Assembly (NCBI GenBank): GCA_973895155.1
Contig: OZ316892.1
Coordinates: 13,268,001 to 13,332,000, forward strand
DNA: 64,000 bases
Source of the DNA: Marsupella aquatica
Taxonomy: Eukaryota > Marchantiophyta
Reading direction: 5' to 3'
Part shown: piece by piece, positions 45,236 through 58,017 of the stretch
Position numbering within the stretch: position 1 is the first letter of the stretch
Layout of the letters: each line of letters starts with the position of its first letter
Translations under genes and position numbers: made by a program
Notes under the pieces: model-generated
Databases searched by the model: none
Told to the model about the DNA's origin: nothing
Seen by the model: only the letters and a program-made list of their open reading frames with translations

Positions 45236-45561
45236 TGTGGGGAGAAATCAGATCAGGAAAAACACTCCAAACATGCACGTGCTCAATAGTTACGTGGTTC
45301 GCCTCAAGGTTGGCTACGTCCACGGGAAGACCAAGCTTTATTAGCGGTTATGTGTGTACTCAAGCATCACCATAGCTCTCATCTCTTCAAGCTCTCATCT
45401 CTTGCTATATCCCTGTGTTCTCTCTTGAGAACTCTCTTGTGTGTGTTCTCACACCACATACAAGTTGAAGAGATAAGGATCAATCTCTTCAACTAGGGTT
45501 TACTCTAACCCTAGTTAACATCCTAACCATAGTTCAACCCAAGACTGAGTTAACCTCTACA
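45236..45561 (-). repeat. 3' LTR of the nested copia
   Basis: 326 bp. On the minus strand it starts TGTAGAGGTTAAC and ends CCCCACA. Lacks one 16-bp internal repeat unit. Confidence 0.93.
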
Positions 45562-45753
45562 AACTCCCCCTTGACTCACGTCTTGGGAGGGTTCATAATA
45601 TTGTCTTTTCCTTACAAGTTCCTCCGCGGGAAGTTCAAGATAGTAAGACCAAAAGGCCCTCTCCCTAATGCAAGGGTTAACTAGAACTAAGCCGTAGCCG
45701 ATAAGCCATCGAATGGAGTACTCATATAGAGACATTTTCTTGGTTAACTCTAT

Positions 45754-48700
45754 TTACAATATTTGTAAATAATTACAATGCCTTGAAAAACTATTGGAGT
45801 CTAATACTTTGGTAAAAGCATCCGCTGGATTAAGCTTTCCATCAATCTTGACAAGCTCAAATTCATCATCCGATAATGCCTGTCGGATGAAATGATAGCG
45901 GACATCAATGTGCTTTACCCTGCCATCCATCACCTGATTCTTGGCAGTGTAAATTGCACTTTGACTGTCACAATGAAGATACACAGAATCTTGTGATAAG
46001 CCCATCTCTTTGACAAGCTTTTTCAACCAAATGGTCTCTGATGCTGCTTCTGCTGCCGCTACATACTCGGCATCCATAGTAGACTTTGCAACACACTTTT
46101 GGAGAGTAGACTTCCAACTAATGCATCCACCAGCAAGTGTAAATACATATCCAGTTGTTGATCTCCTCTTATCCAGATCACCTGCGTAGTCTGCATCCAC
46201 ATAACCTTGAAGCACTTTCATATTGTTTGAACTTGCATAAAACAATAAACCCTTCTTAGTGGAACCTCTGATGTAGCGCAAAATCTATTTCACTACTTCC
46301 CAATGGACTTTTCCTGGATTTGCCATGTATCTGCTTACCTTGCTAACGGCATAAGCTATGTCTGGTCGGGTGCATACCATGAGATACATTAAACTGCCCA
46401 CAGCACTTTCATAAGGAACTTTGTTCTATTGCATCCGATGGACAAAATGCTGCAGAAATATTGAAATGCCTTGCCAAAGGAACACTCACAGCCTTAGCAT
46501 CTGCCATGTTGAATTTTGAGAGCACCTTCTCTGCATATCTTTTTTGCGTCAGCCAAAGTTTGGCTTTGTTCACATCCCTGACAATCTCCATGCCTAGGAT
46601 CCTCTTGGCTGTGCCCAAGTCCTTCATCTTAAACTCAGAACTGAGTTGGGCCTTAAGCTTATCAACTTCGCCCCTATCCTTTGCTGCAATGAGCATGTCA
46701 TCCACATAAAGTACAAGGATGACAAACTTAAAATCTGTGTTGTTCACACGCCTGATGTAAATACATGGATCGTACATGCTTCGCACAAATCCAAGCAATT
46801 TCAAAAATTCATCAAAATGCTTGTTCCACTGCCTTGGGCTCTGCTTTAATCCATACAAGGATTTTAGCAATCTGCATACCAAATTTTCCTTGCCCTTTTG
46901 TACAAAACTCTCTGGTTGCCTCATGTAAATCACCTCATCCAACGATCCATATAAGAATGTCGTGACAACATCCATTTGATCTAAAACTAGATCAAATAAA
47001 ACTACAAGAGCACATAGCAAACGTATTGTTGAATACTTTGCTACGGGTGAAAAAACCTCATTGTAGTCTATACCTTTCTGTTGAGTAAAACCCTTGGCTA
47101 CCAACCGAGCCTTAAATATCTTCTCAGCATCCTCCGTGGGTCCATCTTTCTTTCTATACACCCACTTGCTGTCAACAACCTGCTTGTCAGTAGGTAGACT
47201 TGTGAGTTCCCAAGTCTTGTTATCATGAAGTGATTTCATTTCCATGCGCATCGCCGCCTGCCATTGTTGCTTCTCCATAGAAGCTAGGACCTCTCGAAAT
47301 GAGGATGGATCTCCATCTTCTGTCACCAATGCATCAATAGATTCTTCATCCAAATCCACTTGATCAGAAGGAAGCCAAGTTCCATACCTTTCTCGGGCTT
47401 GACGTTTGCGAGTTCCTCTTCGCACTGAAGACTCTGGCTGATCTGATTGTAGTGTGCTTTGCCTTACAGTGGTGTCAACATATTCTTCATTTGACACATC
47501 ATTTCCCCTTAAATCCTCTAGAGGAGGAGATTGCTCTTTGTTAGTAGTAGGGAATTGATCTATCTCCCCCTCCTTCAATGATTTTTCTTCATTGAAGGAT
47601 ACATCCCGACTAACAAGTAACTTGCAATCAACTGGATCCCACAACCGATAACCTTTAACTTCACGCTGATAACCAAGAAAAATGCATTTCTGGGCTCTAG
47701 GATCTAGCTTAGTCCTATTGTTGCTAGGAACATGTGCATATGCTTCACAGCCAAAAACCCTAAGCTTTGAATAATCAGCAGGTCGATTGTGCCATAACTC
47801 AAATGGGGTTTTGTAAGTAATTGCTCGACTAGGAGAGAGATTTACTAGATAAGCAGCAATGTTCACAGCTTCCGCCCAAAAGATTTGTGGCAATTTAGAG
47901 TGGCTCAACATGCTCCTTGCTCGCTCCAACAATGTGCGGTTGAGTCGCTCAGCAACACCATTTTGCTCAGGAGTGTACACAGTTGTGAGATGGTGAGTAA
48001 TTCCCTTATTTGCACAATACGTGTTGAACTCGCCAGAGGTGTATTCACCACCATTATCTGATCGTAGATATCTCACATTCTTTGCAGTCTGTGTCTCAAC
48101 TTGAGCTACCCATTGTTTGAAGATGGAAAGCACTTCAAACTTATGGGCAATGAAATAAATCCAAACAAACCTTGAGTAATCATCGATAAACTATACATAG
48201 TATTGTTTGCCTGAATGTGAGGAAACCGGAGCAAGACCCCACACATCGGAATGAATATACTCAAGTACAACTTTAGAATGATGAATAGCAGTCGGAAATG
48301 GAGTTCTTGTTTTCTTGCCGACAATGCACTGATCACAAAAACTCAACTTGCATGCTTGCAATCCTGGTAGGAGATGTTGCTTGTATAAAATTTCCAAACT
48401 TTTTTCACTCATGTGACCAAGCCGAGCATGCCATAAATTGATTTTCTCCTCCTGAGATGTGACCAAATTGACTTCGGCAGGAAGGGTGGTGCCTTCCAAG
48501 ACATAGATGTTTCTTTTCCTCTTGCCAATAAGAACTTCAGTTGATCCATGCGTGACTGTTAACACCCCATCAGTTGTACTCCATTGAGAACCCTTCGCAT
48601 CCAAGTAGCCAAGAGAAATCAAATTCTTACACATTTCTAGAATGTGTCTGACATTTGATAGAGTACAGTACTTGCCACCAGGTAGTTGAATCTTTACGGA

Positions 48701-49774
48701 TCCAATCCCTAAAACTTTGCAAGAATGATTATTTCCCATCAAAACAGATCCGTTGATAGGAGTGTAGGATGAGAAAAATTCACGCATATAACACATGTGA
48801 TACGAGCAAGCGGAATCCAAAATCCATTGACAATCCTCAACTTGGGAAGTGGTACACAATGCAAATCCTTCACTATCATCTTCTCGAACAACTACTTGGT
48901 CTGAAGAACCGACAACTTCCTTGAATGTGTCTTTGACGCGACAATCCTTCTTCATGTGGCCCACTTTATCACACTTCCAACACTTTATCTCACGAGTAGA
49001 CTTGGATGGTGATTTGCATCGAGATCTAGATCTGGATCTAAACCTCCTCCTACCAAAAGATCGGTCGTGGAACCTTCCTCGCTCCATGGGAAGTGGGTTA
49101 AACCTTTTGTTTTCATGAGATGGCTCCCTTGATTTGCCTCTTTCTACCAACAGTGTTGTTGATGATGAGGTTGAGGTAGGATGAGCTGAAGAAACCAACT
49201 TAGACTGCATGTCATCGGTCAACAGGGCACTCACCACATCATTGTAGGATATAGTTGTCTTATCACGGAATAGAAGAACTCGCGACAAAGATTGGTACGA
49301 AGGTGGTAGTGAGCTCAAGAGTTGTAAGGCTTTCTTTTCTTCGCTCAAATGCTCCCCCAAATTCTCTAGGTCAACCACAAGATCATTGAACTGATCGATA
49401 TGATCTTGAATCTTGACTCCATCAGCCATTTTGAATTGCATGAGCTTCAGGCTTGCATACATTCGGTTTGACATCTCCTTCTTATAGTACTTGTTGCGCA
49501 ATGCTTGAAACAAGTCCGTCACCGTTTGTGTTGATTTTTTCTTGAACTGCTTCTTCACATTGTTTTTCAGGTACATTCCAACAATGCTTACTGTTTGATC
49601 CCGAAGATCATGCCAATCATCATCTTCCATCTCCTTGGGTTGAGATCTTAGTACCTTGCCTAGGCCCATCGCCCTAAGTGCATCCCTCACGTTACGTTCC
49701 CACATTGTATAGTCCATCCGACCATCAAATTTTTCCACCTCAAACCTTTGACTTCCAATCCTAGTAGTCGCCAT
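45754..49774 (-). pseudogene. Gag-Pol of the nested copia, three lesions
   Basis: Starts at the ATG at 49774 (MATTRIG, then FEVEKFDGR) and ends at 45754. Contains gag, a zinc knuckle (CWKCDKVGHMKKDC), protease with LDSACS in place of the usual DSGxS, integrase (FIDDYS, RSDNGGEY, NGVAERLNRTLLERA), RT with YVDDML and RNase H (DADYAGD). Damage: TAG at 48191-48193 just before FIDDYS, a one-base frameshift near 46427 before the RNase H part, and TAG at 46285-46287. Everything else is open, so decay is slight. Confidence 0.9.
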
Positions 49775-50933
49775 CGCTAGAATGCCAAATGTAGTGTGGA
49801 GTTGCCTTCCAACAAGAAATGAACGTCGAATGCTCAGATGCGGGGTGTGAAAATAAGGCCAAAAATGAAAGTTGGTGAATTTTGAAACTGATCACTCCTG
49901 TGTATAGCCCACAAGGTAACGCTCCAAATGCTGAAAACGGTTTGTCAAACGGACTCTCGAGTGCCGAGAATTTTTACTCTGACCGGAGGGGGGTAAAAAA
50001 TGAAATAAATACCCCTCGAGGGAATCTTTTATGCCAAAGATTCCACTAGTATGCGTTTCCAAAATTGAGCACACCAATGCTTGCCTAGCTTCCACAAGTA
50101 CACCTCTCCAAAAGTTGAAGTTGATTCGATTTTGTTTGCCGCTCGGAATCTTTGACCTTCGGTAAAAATTTAAGCCTCTGGAAAAAGAATCTTTTCGGGA
50201 AATTCCGTCCGCCCTTGTACAGCCCCTGTGGGGGAAATTCACAGGGGGCACTTCCCCCTACCCGAGCCCTGTCGAGCCCTAAAAGGCCTCCTCGAAGTTT
50301 TCGACCTCCTCGCGCGTCCGCGGAAGTCGCGATTATTCGCGGCAGAAAGTACCCCTCGGCGGATTCACTCAAATTCCTGTCTCAGTTTTTGACGAAATCC
50401 AATTCTGATTTCAGATTCAGAAACTAGACTTCGAGGGCATCAAGATCGATATAAAGAACTTGCAAAACGGTGGAGTAATGAGGGAGAAACGATTCATTTA
50501 AAGTGACTGATATTAAGTTATCCGCCATAGCCAAAATTTCGAGCTCAAAAAAACGAGAATTGAAATTAAGATTACTTCTCAACCGTTTGACGAAATCCAG
50601 CGATGTTGATATCGAAACGTCTAGAAAGACGAGGCGCTCAAGCGTGTCTTAGTTTCAAGTCCCGATAGAACAATCAAAAAAACTGATCTGAGAAATTGAC
50701 CTTATCTCTTGCCCGATAACGTAAATTGAAAACCGTCACTTACAATTGTTTCCGTTTTTGACCTCAGGCCTTCATTGCTTCACTGAAATGAGCCCCTGGT
50801 TGTGTGCTCCACACTTGTGAGAAGATTGAGTCCGATCTTCTTCCAATAGCTCCGCTTTGAAGAGGAAATCATCCGCTGTTCACTTTGCTTGAAGCAAGTT
50901 CTATGGAGTTCCTAATCGACTGAAAAAATCTGA
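49775..50933 (-). other. Leader of the nested copia
   Basis: About 1.16 kb between the primer site and gag, non-coding. Near gag it shares TTGTGGGCTA and CCAACTTTCATTTTT with the leaders of the other two copia elements. Confidence 0.6.
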
Positions 50934-50947
50934 GCTCTGATACCAAT

Positions 50948-51289
50948 TGTGGGGAGAAATCAGATCAGGAAAAACACTCCAAACATGCACGTGCTCAATA
51001 GTTACGTGGTTCGCCTCAAGGTTGGCTACGTCCACGGGAAGACCAAGCTTTATTAGCGATTATGTGTGTACTCAAGCATCACCATAGCTCTCATCTCTTC
51101 AAGCTCTCATCTCTTCAAGCTCTCATCTCTTGCTATATCCCTGTGTTCTCTCTTGAGAACTCTCTTGTGTGTGTTCTCACACCACATACAAGTTGAAGAG
51201 ATAAGGATCAATCTCTTCAACTAGGGTTTACTCTAACCCTAGTTAACATCCTAACCATAGTTCAACCCAAGACTGAGTTAACCTCTACA
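50948..51289 (-). repeat. 5' LTR of the nested copia
   Basis: 342 bp, otherwise nearly identical to the left copy. Confidence 0.93.
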
Positions 51290-52067
51290 GTTTAGGGCAT
51301 TTTTTTGCCCCCATACAGCCTGTATACCTTCAAATCCCGACAAACCTACTTCGCCATATGCCCCGGCGCGCGCCCCGGCCTCTCACACCCCTCTAAGCAT
51401 AAAAATGTGCTTTTTCTGGTGAAAATACCGCCCAAAACGCCCTTATATGGACCTTATACGCAAAAATACGTGCGTTTTGACCCCTTTAAACCCATTTTTC
51501 ATGTTTTTTTGCACTTTATATGAGATTCTTGTCGCGAATACGTGCGCCTTTTCTAGGGGCTTTAAGACCCCTTTAAAGTGTTTTTTTCTGAATTTTTTTT
51601 CTCTCCTCCTCATTGGTTGTGCCGCATCCCGGGCCCTATGACCCTCCATTTTAACCGCTTAGATAGGGGAACGGCCCCCTGTGAGACTTATCGGACTGTG
51701 CAGGAATATTCCCAAAAAAGAGCTGTTTTTCAGCCGTCCAACAAAGATTCTGTCCGCCAATAACATTTTTGGTTCTTTTTCGGCGAGGTCATAGCCATTG
51801 AAGTTGGCAACGCGGCGCACCGATCACATCGCAATTCCGACGACGGGTTGTACTTGGTATTTTGGTTATTCCTTGAGGTGGTCAAAATGGGGGAGTTTCC
51901 CAAGGTTTTACCCACCTCGACCGAAATTTGAATAACTTTTTCGTTAAATTTCGATTATGATTTCGGTTTTTAGTATTGGACTCCTAGCTTTGTGGGCTAC
52001 GCGGCGGTGTTGAGTTTCGAGTTTTTTGAGAAGTTGTGAAAAATAACATTTTTTGTGATTTTCTCAT

Positions 52068-55000
52068 ATGAGTGATTCGAAAGAGTTTTTCGAAGACGTG
52101 GAACTTGAAGCGCGAGGATCACCGCGGCAGTTTGAGGGGCAGAGAGAGGAGCAGGAGGAAGAGCACGTGACACCGATACCATCACCGGTGCGGCGTGTGG
52201 TGGAGGAAGCAGTACTACTACCGGAGCTCACGGTAGTGCCAAAGAAGAAGATGGGGACTTTCAAGCTTGGTGGACCCAAGTATGAAGTGACAAAGTATGA
52301 TGGGCGCTCTGACTACTTGCTATGGGAGAAGCAGGTGAAGGGAGTGCGCTATGCGTCAGGGATGGGCCAACTGCTGAGCCCTCGTGAAGACGATGTTGAT
52401 GAGAAACAATGGGACCGCATGCAGGAGCAGGGAGTGTGGTGTGTTACACTCTATCTCATGCCTCCCATCATCAAGCAGTTGGGTGCACATAAGGATTGCA
52501 TGTCCTTGTTTGCGAAATTGCAAAGCAAGTATCACCGCAAGGAGTTGTCGAACCGGCTTTACACTTCCTACAAACTGATGAGTTTCAGGATGAAGGAATC
52601 CGGTACGGAGTTGCAAGACCATGTGGATGCTTTCAACGACATGGTCGTTGACTTGGAAAACCTTCGGGAGACTTTGAATGATGAGACAAAAGCTCTGCAG
52701 CTTCTCAATTCATTGCCTCCATCTTACCAGTCCCTATCACGAGTGTTGTTGCATCGTGATAGGGATACCATTTCATACAATGACGTGGTAAGTTCTCTAC
52801 TTAGTGATGATCTTCAGCAGAAGATGCACATCACGTCACAGCCTTCATCATCTGGTGCTGCCCTCAATGTTAACCGTGGGAGGAGTATGCAGCGACCAAC
52901 TGGAGACTGTAGAACCCAGTTTAGATCTAAATCTAGATCTAAGTCCAAGGGTAAATCTTCTCAGAGGAGGCAGGTGACATGTTGGAAGTGCAACCAAGTT
53001 GGACACTTCAAGTGAGACTGTAAGGGAAAGGCAACGGAAACTTCATCGACAAATGTGGCTAGGGCTGATGGAGAAGCTGATTTACTCAATGATGAGTATG
53101 TTTTATGAAGTCGGGGGTATGCCCTGTGCACGTCATCTAGGAGAGTAGATGATGTGTGGATACTTGATTGTGCTTGCTCTTTTCATATTTGTTACATTCG
53201 TGAGTTTTTTAGTTCTTACTCTGTTTCAAACGATTCAGTTTTGATGGGAAATGATCACTCCTGTCAAATTGAGAGAATTGGGTCTGTGAAGATTTAAATG
53301 TTTGATGGCGCTATGCGCATAGTGTCCAGAGTCAGGTATGTACCTGGCATGCGTAAGAATCTAATTTCACTCGGTGTGTTGGATTCAAATGGTCATCAAT
53401 GGAGCGTTATTGATGGTGAACTTCAAGTCAGGTCGGGAGAGACAGTGATTTTGAAGGGGAGCAGACAGAAGAATTTATATGTGTTATAGGGCAATACTGT
53501 ATGTGGAGAGGCCAATGTAACCAAGTCTCACGAGGAGATGACTCAACTATGGCATTCACGGCTAGGCCACATGAGTGAGAAGGGTTTGGCTATTCTACGG
53601 AAGAATGGACTCATATCTGATTTGCAATCTTGTAAATTAGAGTTCTATGAGCATTGCATTCTTGGAAAGCAGCATCGTTGTGCTTTCGGTGTTGGAACTC
53701 ATCGTTCCAAAGCGGTTCTTGAGTACATATATAGTGACGTGTGGGGTCCATCCCCGACTCCCTCACACTCTGGAAAGTTGTACTATGTATCATTTATTGA
53801 TGATTACTCAAGATTTGTGTGGATTTATTTTATGATGCATAAGTTTGATGTCTTGTCCATTTTTAAGAAGTGGAAGGCCTAGGTGGAGAATCAGACTGGA
53901 AACACGGTCAAGTGTTTGGATACAAGGGTGAAGAGTCTGAGGTCAGACAACGACGGGGAGTACACTTCAATGGAATTTGAAGAGTACTGTTCAGAACAGG
54001 GGATAACTCGCCATCTCACCACAGTTTATACTCCGCAGCAGAATGATGTCGCTGAGAGGCTCAATCGAACACTGTTGGAGCGGTCACGGAGTATGTTGAG
54101 CCAATCAGGTTTACCACAAGAATTTTGGGCATAAGCTATCAATACCGCAACTTATTTGGTAAATCTTTCTCCTTCAAGTGCTATCAATTTCAAAACGTCG
54201 TTTGAGATGCGCTATAAGCGGCAAGCAGACTATCATGGCTTGGTAGTTTTTGGAAGTGATGCATATGCTCTCACACCAAAGCAGAATAGGACCAAGTTGG
54301 ATCCTACCTCCAAGAAATATGTTTTTCTTGGGTACCAGAGTGGTGTGAAAGCCTATAGGCTATGGGATCCTATTGTCTGTAAGCTCGTTGTCAGTAGGGA
54401 TGTTTCCTTCAATGAATCCAGATTATTGAAGGAGGGGGAGAATACTCAGGTCTCCCGTACTGACAAAGGAAAATCTCCTATCCCGGATCTCATTGAGGGG
54501 GATATTGGTCATGAGGTGCATGACCGGAGAGAAGGAGTTGCTCCAATTATGGAGTTGGTTCCTGTGCCAGAGGAACTAGAGGAGTTTGTTGATGCTGGTG
54601 AGCAGCAAGTGGATGTTGTTGAGCTTCAAATTGTACCAGCACACGCAGATTAACCGCGGGATCAACCGGAGTCATCGGCTAGAAGAGCATCTGGTCGCAC
54701 TGTACGCGCTCCACCAAGGTATGGACAGTGGGTTGATTCATCTCAATTGCAAGAGGAGGACTTTGTTACTGATGATTAGGGTGACGCGCTGATTTTGGAA
54801 GAATGGGAACCTTCTTCATTTCATGAAGCAAGTGCTTCAAAGGAGAAGCAGGAGTGGGCTGTAGCAATGCAAACGGAAATGCAGTCACTGAAGGACAACA
54901 AAACTTGGGAGTTTGTCAAGCTGCCTAAGGGAGAGCAAGTGGTGGATAGCAAGTGGATATACAAGCTAAAGGATCAATCCACAGGAGGTGGATTGAAGGT

Positions 55001-56059
55001 CTACAAGGCTAGGTTGGTAGCCAAGGGATTCACACAGGAAAAAGGTATGGATTATAATGAGGTCTTCTCACCAGTTGCTAAGTACTCAACAATACGGCTA
55101 TTGTGTGTGCTTGTTGTTATGTTTGGTCTGCTGCTAGATCAGATGGATGTTGTCACAAATTTCCTCTATGGCACCTTGGAAGAGGTGATCTTCATGAGAC
55201 AGCCGCTAGGTTTTGTGAAGAAAAAGGCAAGAGGATTTGGTTTGCAGATTGCTGAGATCCTTGTATGGGTTGAAGCAGTCACCAAGACAGTGGAATAAGC
55301 GGTTTGATGATTGGATCCGTGCACAAGGCTTTCATAGGAGTGTGTTTGACCCATGTGTGTATCTTAAACCGGTGAAGAATGTTGTTTTTGGGTTCATTGT
55401 TTTAGTACTTTATGTGGATGACATGCTTATTGCGGCCAAGGATAGGTCTGAGACTGTTAAGCTCAAGGCATTGCTTAGTGCAGAGTTTAAGATGAAGGAC
55501 TTAGGGCCAGCTAAGAGAATTTTGGGTATGGAGATCACTAGGGACTTGAAGACTGGTAAGCTATGGTTGATGCAGAGCAGTTATGCGAGGAAGGTAATTG
55601 CAAGGTTCAACATGGGGGATAGCAAGCCAGTCAACAACAGGTTATGTGTTCACACTTGGAGGTGGATGCATAAGTTGGAGGTCTACTTTGCAGAAGTGTA
55701 TTGCTCAGTCTACTACAGAAACGGAGTATGTTGCAGGAGCGGAAGCAGCAAAGAAAGCGATTTGGTTGGATAGACTTATCACTGAGATGGGATTGCCACA
55801 GGGGAATGTGAAGCTCCATTGTGATAGTCAGAGTGCACTCCACCTTGCTGTGAACCAGGTGATGGATAGCAGAGTGAAGCACATCGACGTCAGGTACCAT
55901 TTTATCAGGCAGGCTATGTCTGATAATATGTTTGAGCTAGTCAAGATTGACGATAAACTCAACCCGGCTGACGCTTTTACCAAAGTGATTCCTTTGGAGA
56001 GTTTTTCTAGACACCGTCGTTGCAGGTTTTGCAATTGCCTCACAAGTAGGGTTACTTAA
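52068..56059 (+). pseudogene. Gag-Pol of the older copia, decayed
   Basis: Gag begins at the ATG at 52068. One frame holds gag, zinc knuckle, protease, integrase and RT to about 55230 but has stops at 53013 (TGA, inside the knuckle), 53106 (TGA), 53295 (TAA), 53487 (TAG), 53880 (TAG), 54132 (TAA), 54651 (TAA) and 54777 (TAG). A frameshift follows near 55230. RT then continues (YVDDML near 55415) to about 55635, where an internal deletion of roughly 150 codons joins it out of frame to the RNase H part that starts at TTGYVFTLGG. RNase H runs on to 56059. The element cannot make its own proteins. Confidence 0.9.
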
Positions 56060-56242
56060 CATTTTTGTGTAGATACTGAGATATGCTCTTGCTCATTCCT
56101 TGTATAGGCTACGACTTAGTTCTGGTCTACTCTCGTATAAAGAGGGAAAAACTGGTTTGGTTTTTCTTTCCAGAACTTCCCGTTGAGCAGTCATATTGGT
56201 AGCAGTCTTTACCCTCCCCTAGACCATAGTCAAGGGGGAGAT

Positions 56243-56586
56243 TGTTAGGATTTACTCTTAGGTCTAGAGTTACGAATGTACCGTAGTTAAGCTAACCTTA
56301 GTCGCAGACTTGGTTAGGTTAGTCATGTTGTGCACACTCTATAACCAAGCGGTGTTTGCTTGGAGAGGGGGAACTCAGGCTCATTGTTACGGAGCTAGTT
56401 GAGAGATAGAGAGAGCTTGCGCTATGGATGCTTGGTATGGTCGGTCGGCCTAGAGTGCAGTAAAGCTCATGTGTGTTCCCGTGGATGTAGCCTCATGTGG
56501 AGGTGAACCACGTATCTCTCTATGTCGACTCTTGTGCGTTGGATGGTTCATGGGCTTGCCGTTGCGATTGTCGTCTATGCTCAACA
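56243..56586 (+). repeat. 3' LTR of the older copia
   Basis: 344 bp, TGTTAGGATTTAC...CTCAACA, about 96 percent alike to the 5' copy. Confidence 0.92.
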
Positions 56587-56591
56587 GGGGG

Positions 56592-57341
56592 GTCAAGTTG
56601 GTTAAATATTGAGTGACACCCAAGTAAACTCACACCTGGAAAAAGCAAAAGTTTTTATCCCACTATGGTGTCTTTTTCATCTTTTAATTGTACAAGGACC
56701 CTGAGACCACTCAATAAGCACAGTGGTAATTATTTTCACAACCATGTACACAATTAGCAGGTAAGGATGTCAAAGAGAATCCCCTTATACCTTACCTTCT
56801 TGAAAGTACTAATACCAATTACCCATGGCTATGTAGAAACTAAATAATACATGATTGCATAATTTGGTCACCTTGGAACCATAGACTGAATTTGAACACA
56901 ATTCATACAAGCCATGTCTGCACTTGAACCTGTTAGTGGGAACCCAGAACCCAGGTTCCCTCGCGGTTTCCGATCTTCAAAAGGGTGATTAATTTTCTTT
57001 CATTGCACAAATCCAAAAACTAAAAGTAACAATTTGAACCCTAGACCTCACGGTTCCCAACCAACAGTTTTGGCTAGTTGGATATAACTCGGGGCACAAC
57101 TCAAATGATATAAACATGAATTATTTTTTTGTCCTCCCTCATGAGCCTTTGTGGCAGGCTTCAGGTTCTTGCTAACAAGTTCATTTTTGCAAAGGCAAAT
57201 AAAGGACAAAGTAATTGTTCTGGGGAATGGTGCTCCATCATGTAGCAAACATTGAATCTTTTTGCACTCCCATATGTAATGGACAAAGTAGTGGAATTTA
57301 GTGTGGATGAGCAGCGGAAAGATGCTTAGGATTTGCCATTG
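56592..57341. other. Intergenic stretch, nothing recognised
   Basis: AT-rich, no supported gene, RNA or repeat. Confidence 0.5.
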
Positions 57342-57349
57342 ATCACGCC

Positions 57350-57646
57350 CTCGGGGGTTTCACTTCCACAAAAATGGCATATCACGTACGACGAAGGATA
57401 GGGTCATTTTATTGGTTGTAAGGGAAGACTTAAGAATTTTTTTAGAAGAATAATAAGGTCTTTTAAATTCAATTTTGAGACTTATAAGAACATTAGGGCC
57501 TTTTTAATCCAATTTTTGGAATATTCCAAGAATATTCCAACTTTATAGGGGTTAAAAAATAATATTTTTTTCTTACATTTTAGGGGGTCCAAGGCCTAAA
57601 AACGTCACAGGTGATGGGGAGGTCCCCATGTAGTGAGACCCCCGAG
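57350..57646. mobile_element. Short TIR element (MITE), same family as 248-539
   Basis: 297 bp, with ends CTCGGGGGTTTCACT and, as reverse complement of the right end, CTCGGGGGTCTCACT. Target duplication ATCACGCC (57342-57349 and 57647-57654). A 10-bp reading GATCACGCCC is also possible because the flanks overlap the ends. Non-coding. Shares internal words with 248-539. Confidence 0.8.
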
Positions 57647-58017
57647 ATCACGCCCATGTCCTTTATCTTTTTTCAATTTGGGTTTGAGTTCTTGGGAACA
57701 ATTTTCATCTTTAAGTACTCTTGCCAATGTACCCAAACCTTGACCTAGGTGGTTAGTCATGGCCAACCAATTCTAGTTACACACCTGGTTGTGTTAAGAA
57801 GAAGAGAAGTTAGAATACTTTTGCTCTACAATAATGGGCAAATTTCTAGTCTCAAGAGTCATTTGCTTATTATAAAAGGATCCTTGAGACTCATACTGGT
57901 TAACAGGGTCTACCCCTCTTCCAAGAAAAGGGAAAAGATGTCTAAAAAGCAAAATGTCCTCCCTCCCCAGTCCTTTTATGTCCCTCCCATTAAAACACCC
58001 TTAATAGCATTCTGCTA

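Larger units (their letters stand above)
45236..51289 (-). mobile_element. Nested younger Ty1/copia element, minus strand
   Basis: A 6,054-bp element inserted in the leader of the older copia. Duplication GTTTA at 45231-45235 and 51290-51294. LTRs are 326 bp (left) and 342 bp (right); they differ by one 16-bp unit (one more copy of an AAGCTCTCATCTCTTC-type repeat) and about one base. The primer site, the reverse complement of GCTCTGATACCA at 50934-50945, adjoins the right LTR, as expected for minus orientation. Confidence 0.95.
44151..56586 (+). mobile_element. Older Ty1/copia element, decayed, hosting a nested copia
   Basis: LTRs at 44151-44503 and 56243-56586, flanked by a GGGGG duplication (within G-runs at 44146-44150 and 56587-56591), with primer site TGGTATCAGAGC at 44506-44517 and a purine tract CAAGGGGGAGAT before the 3' LTR. 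The leader (44518-45235 and 51295-52067) is interrupted by a younger minus-strand copia. Its LTRs differ at about a dozen positions plus indels, so it is older than the nested one. Coding parts lie at 52068-56059. Confidence 0.93.

Noticed and set aside
52068-56059. Several separate small genes
   Set aside because: The open frames are pieces of one copia Gag-Pol separated by stops, a frameshift and a deletion.
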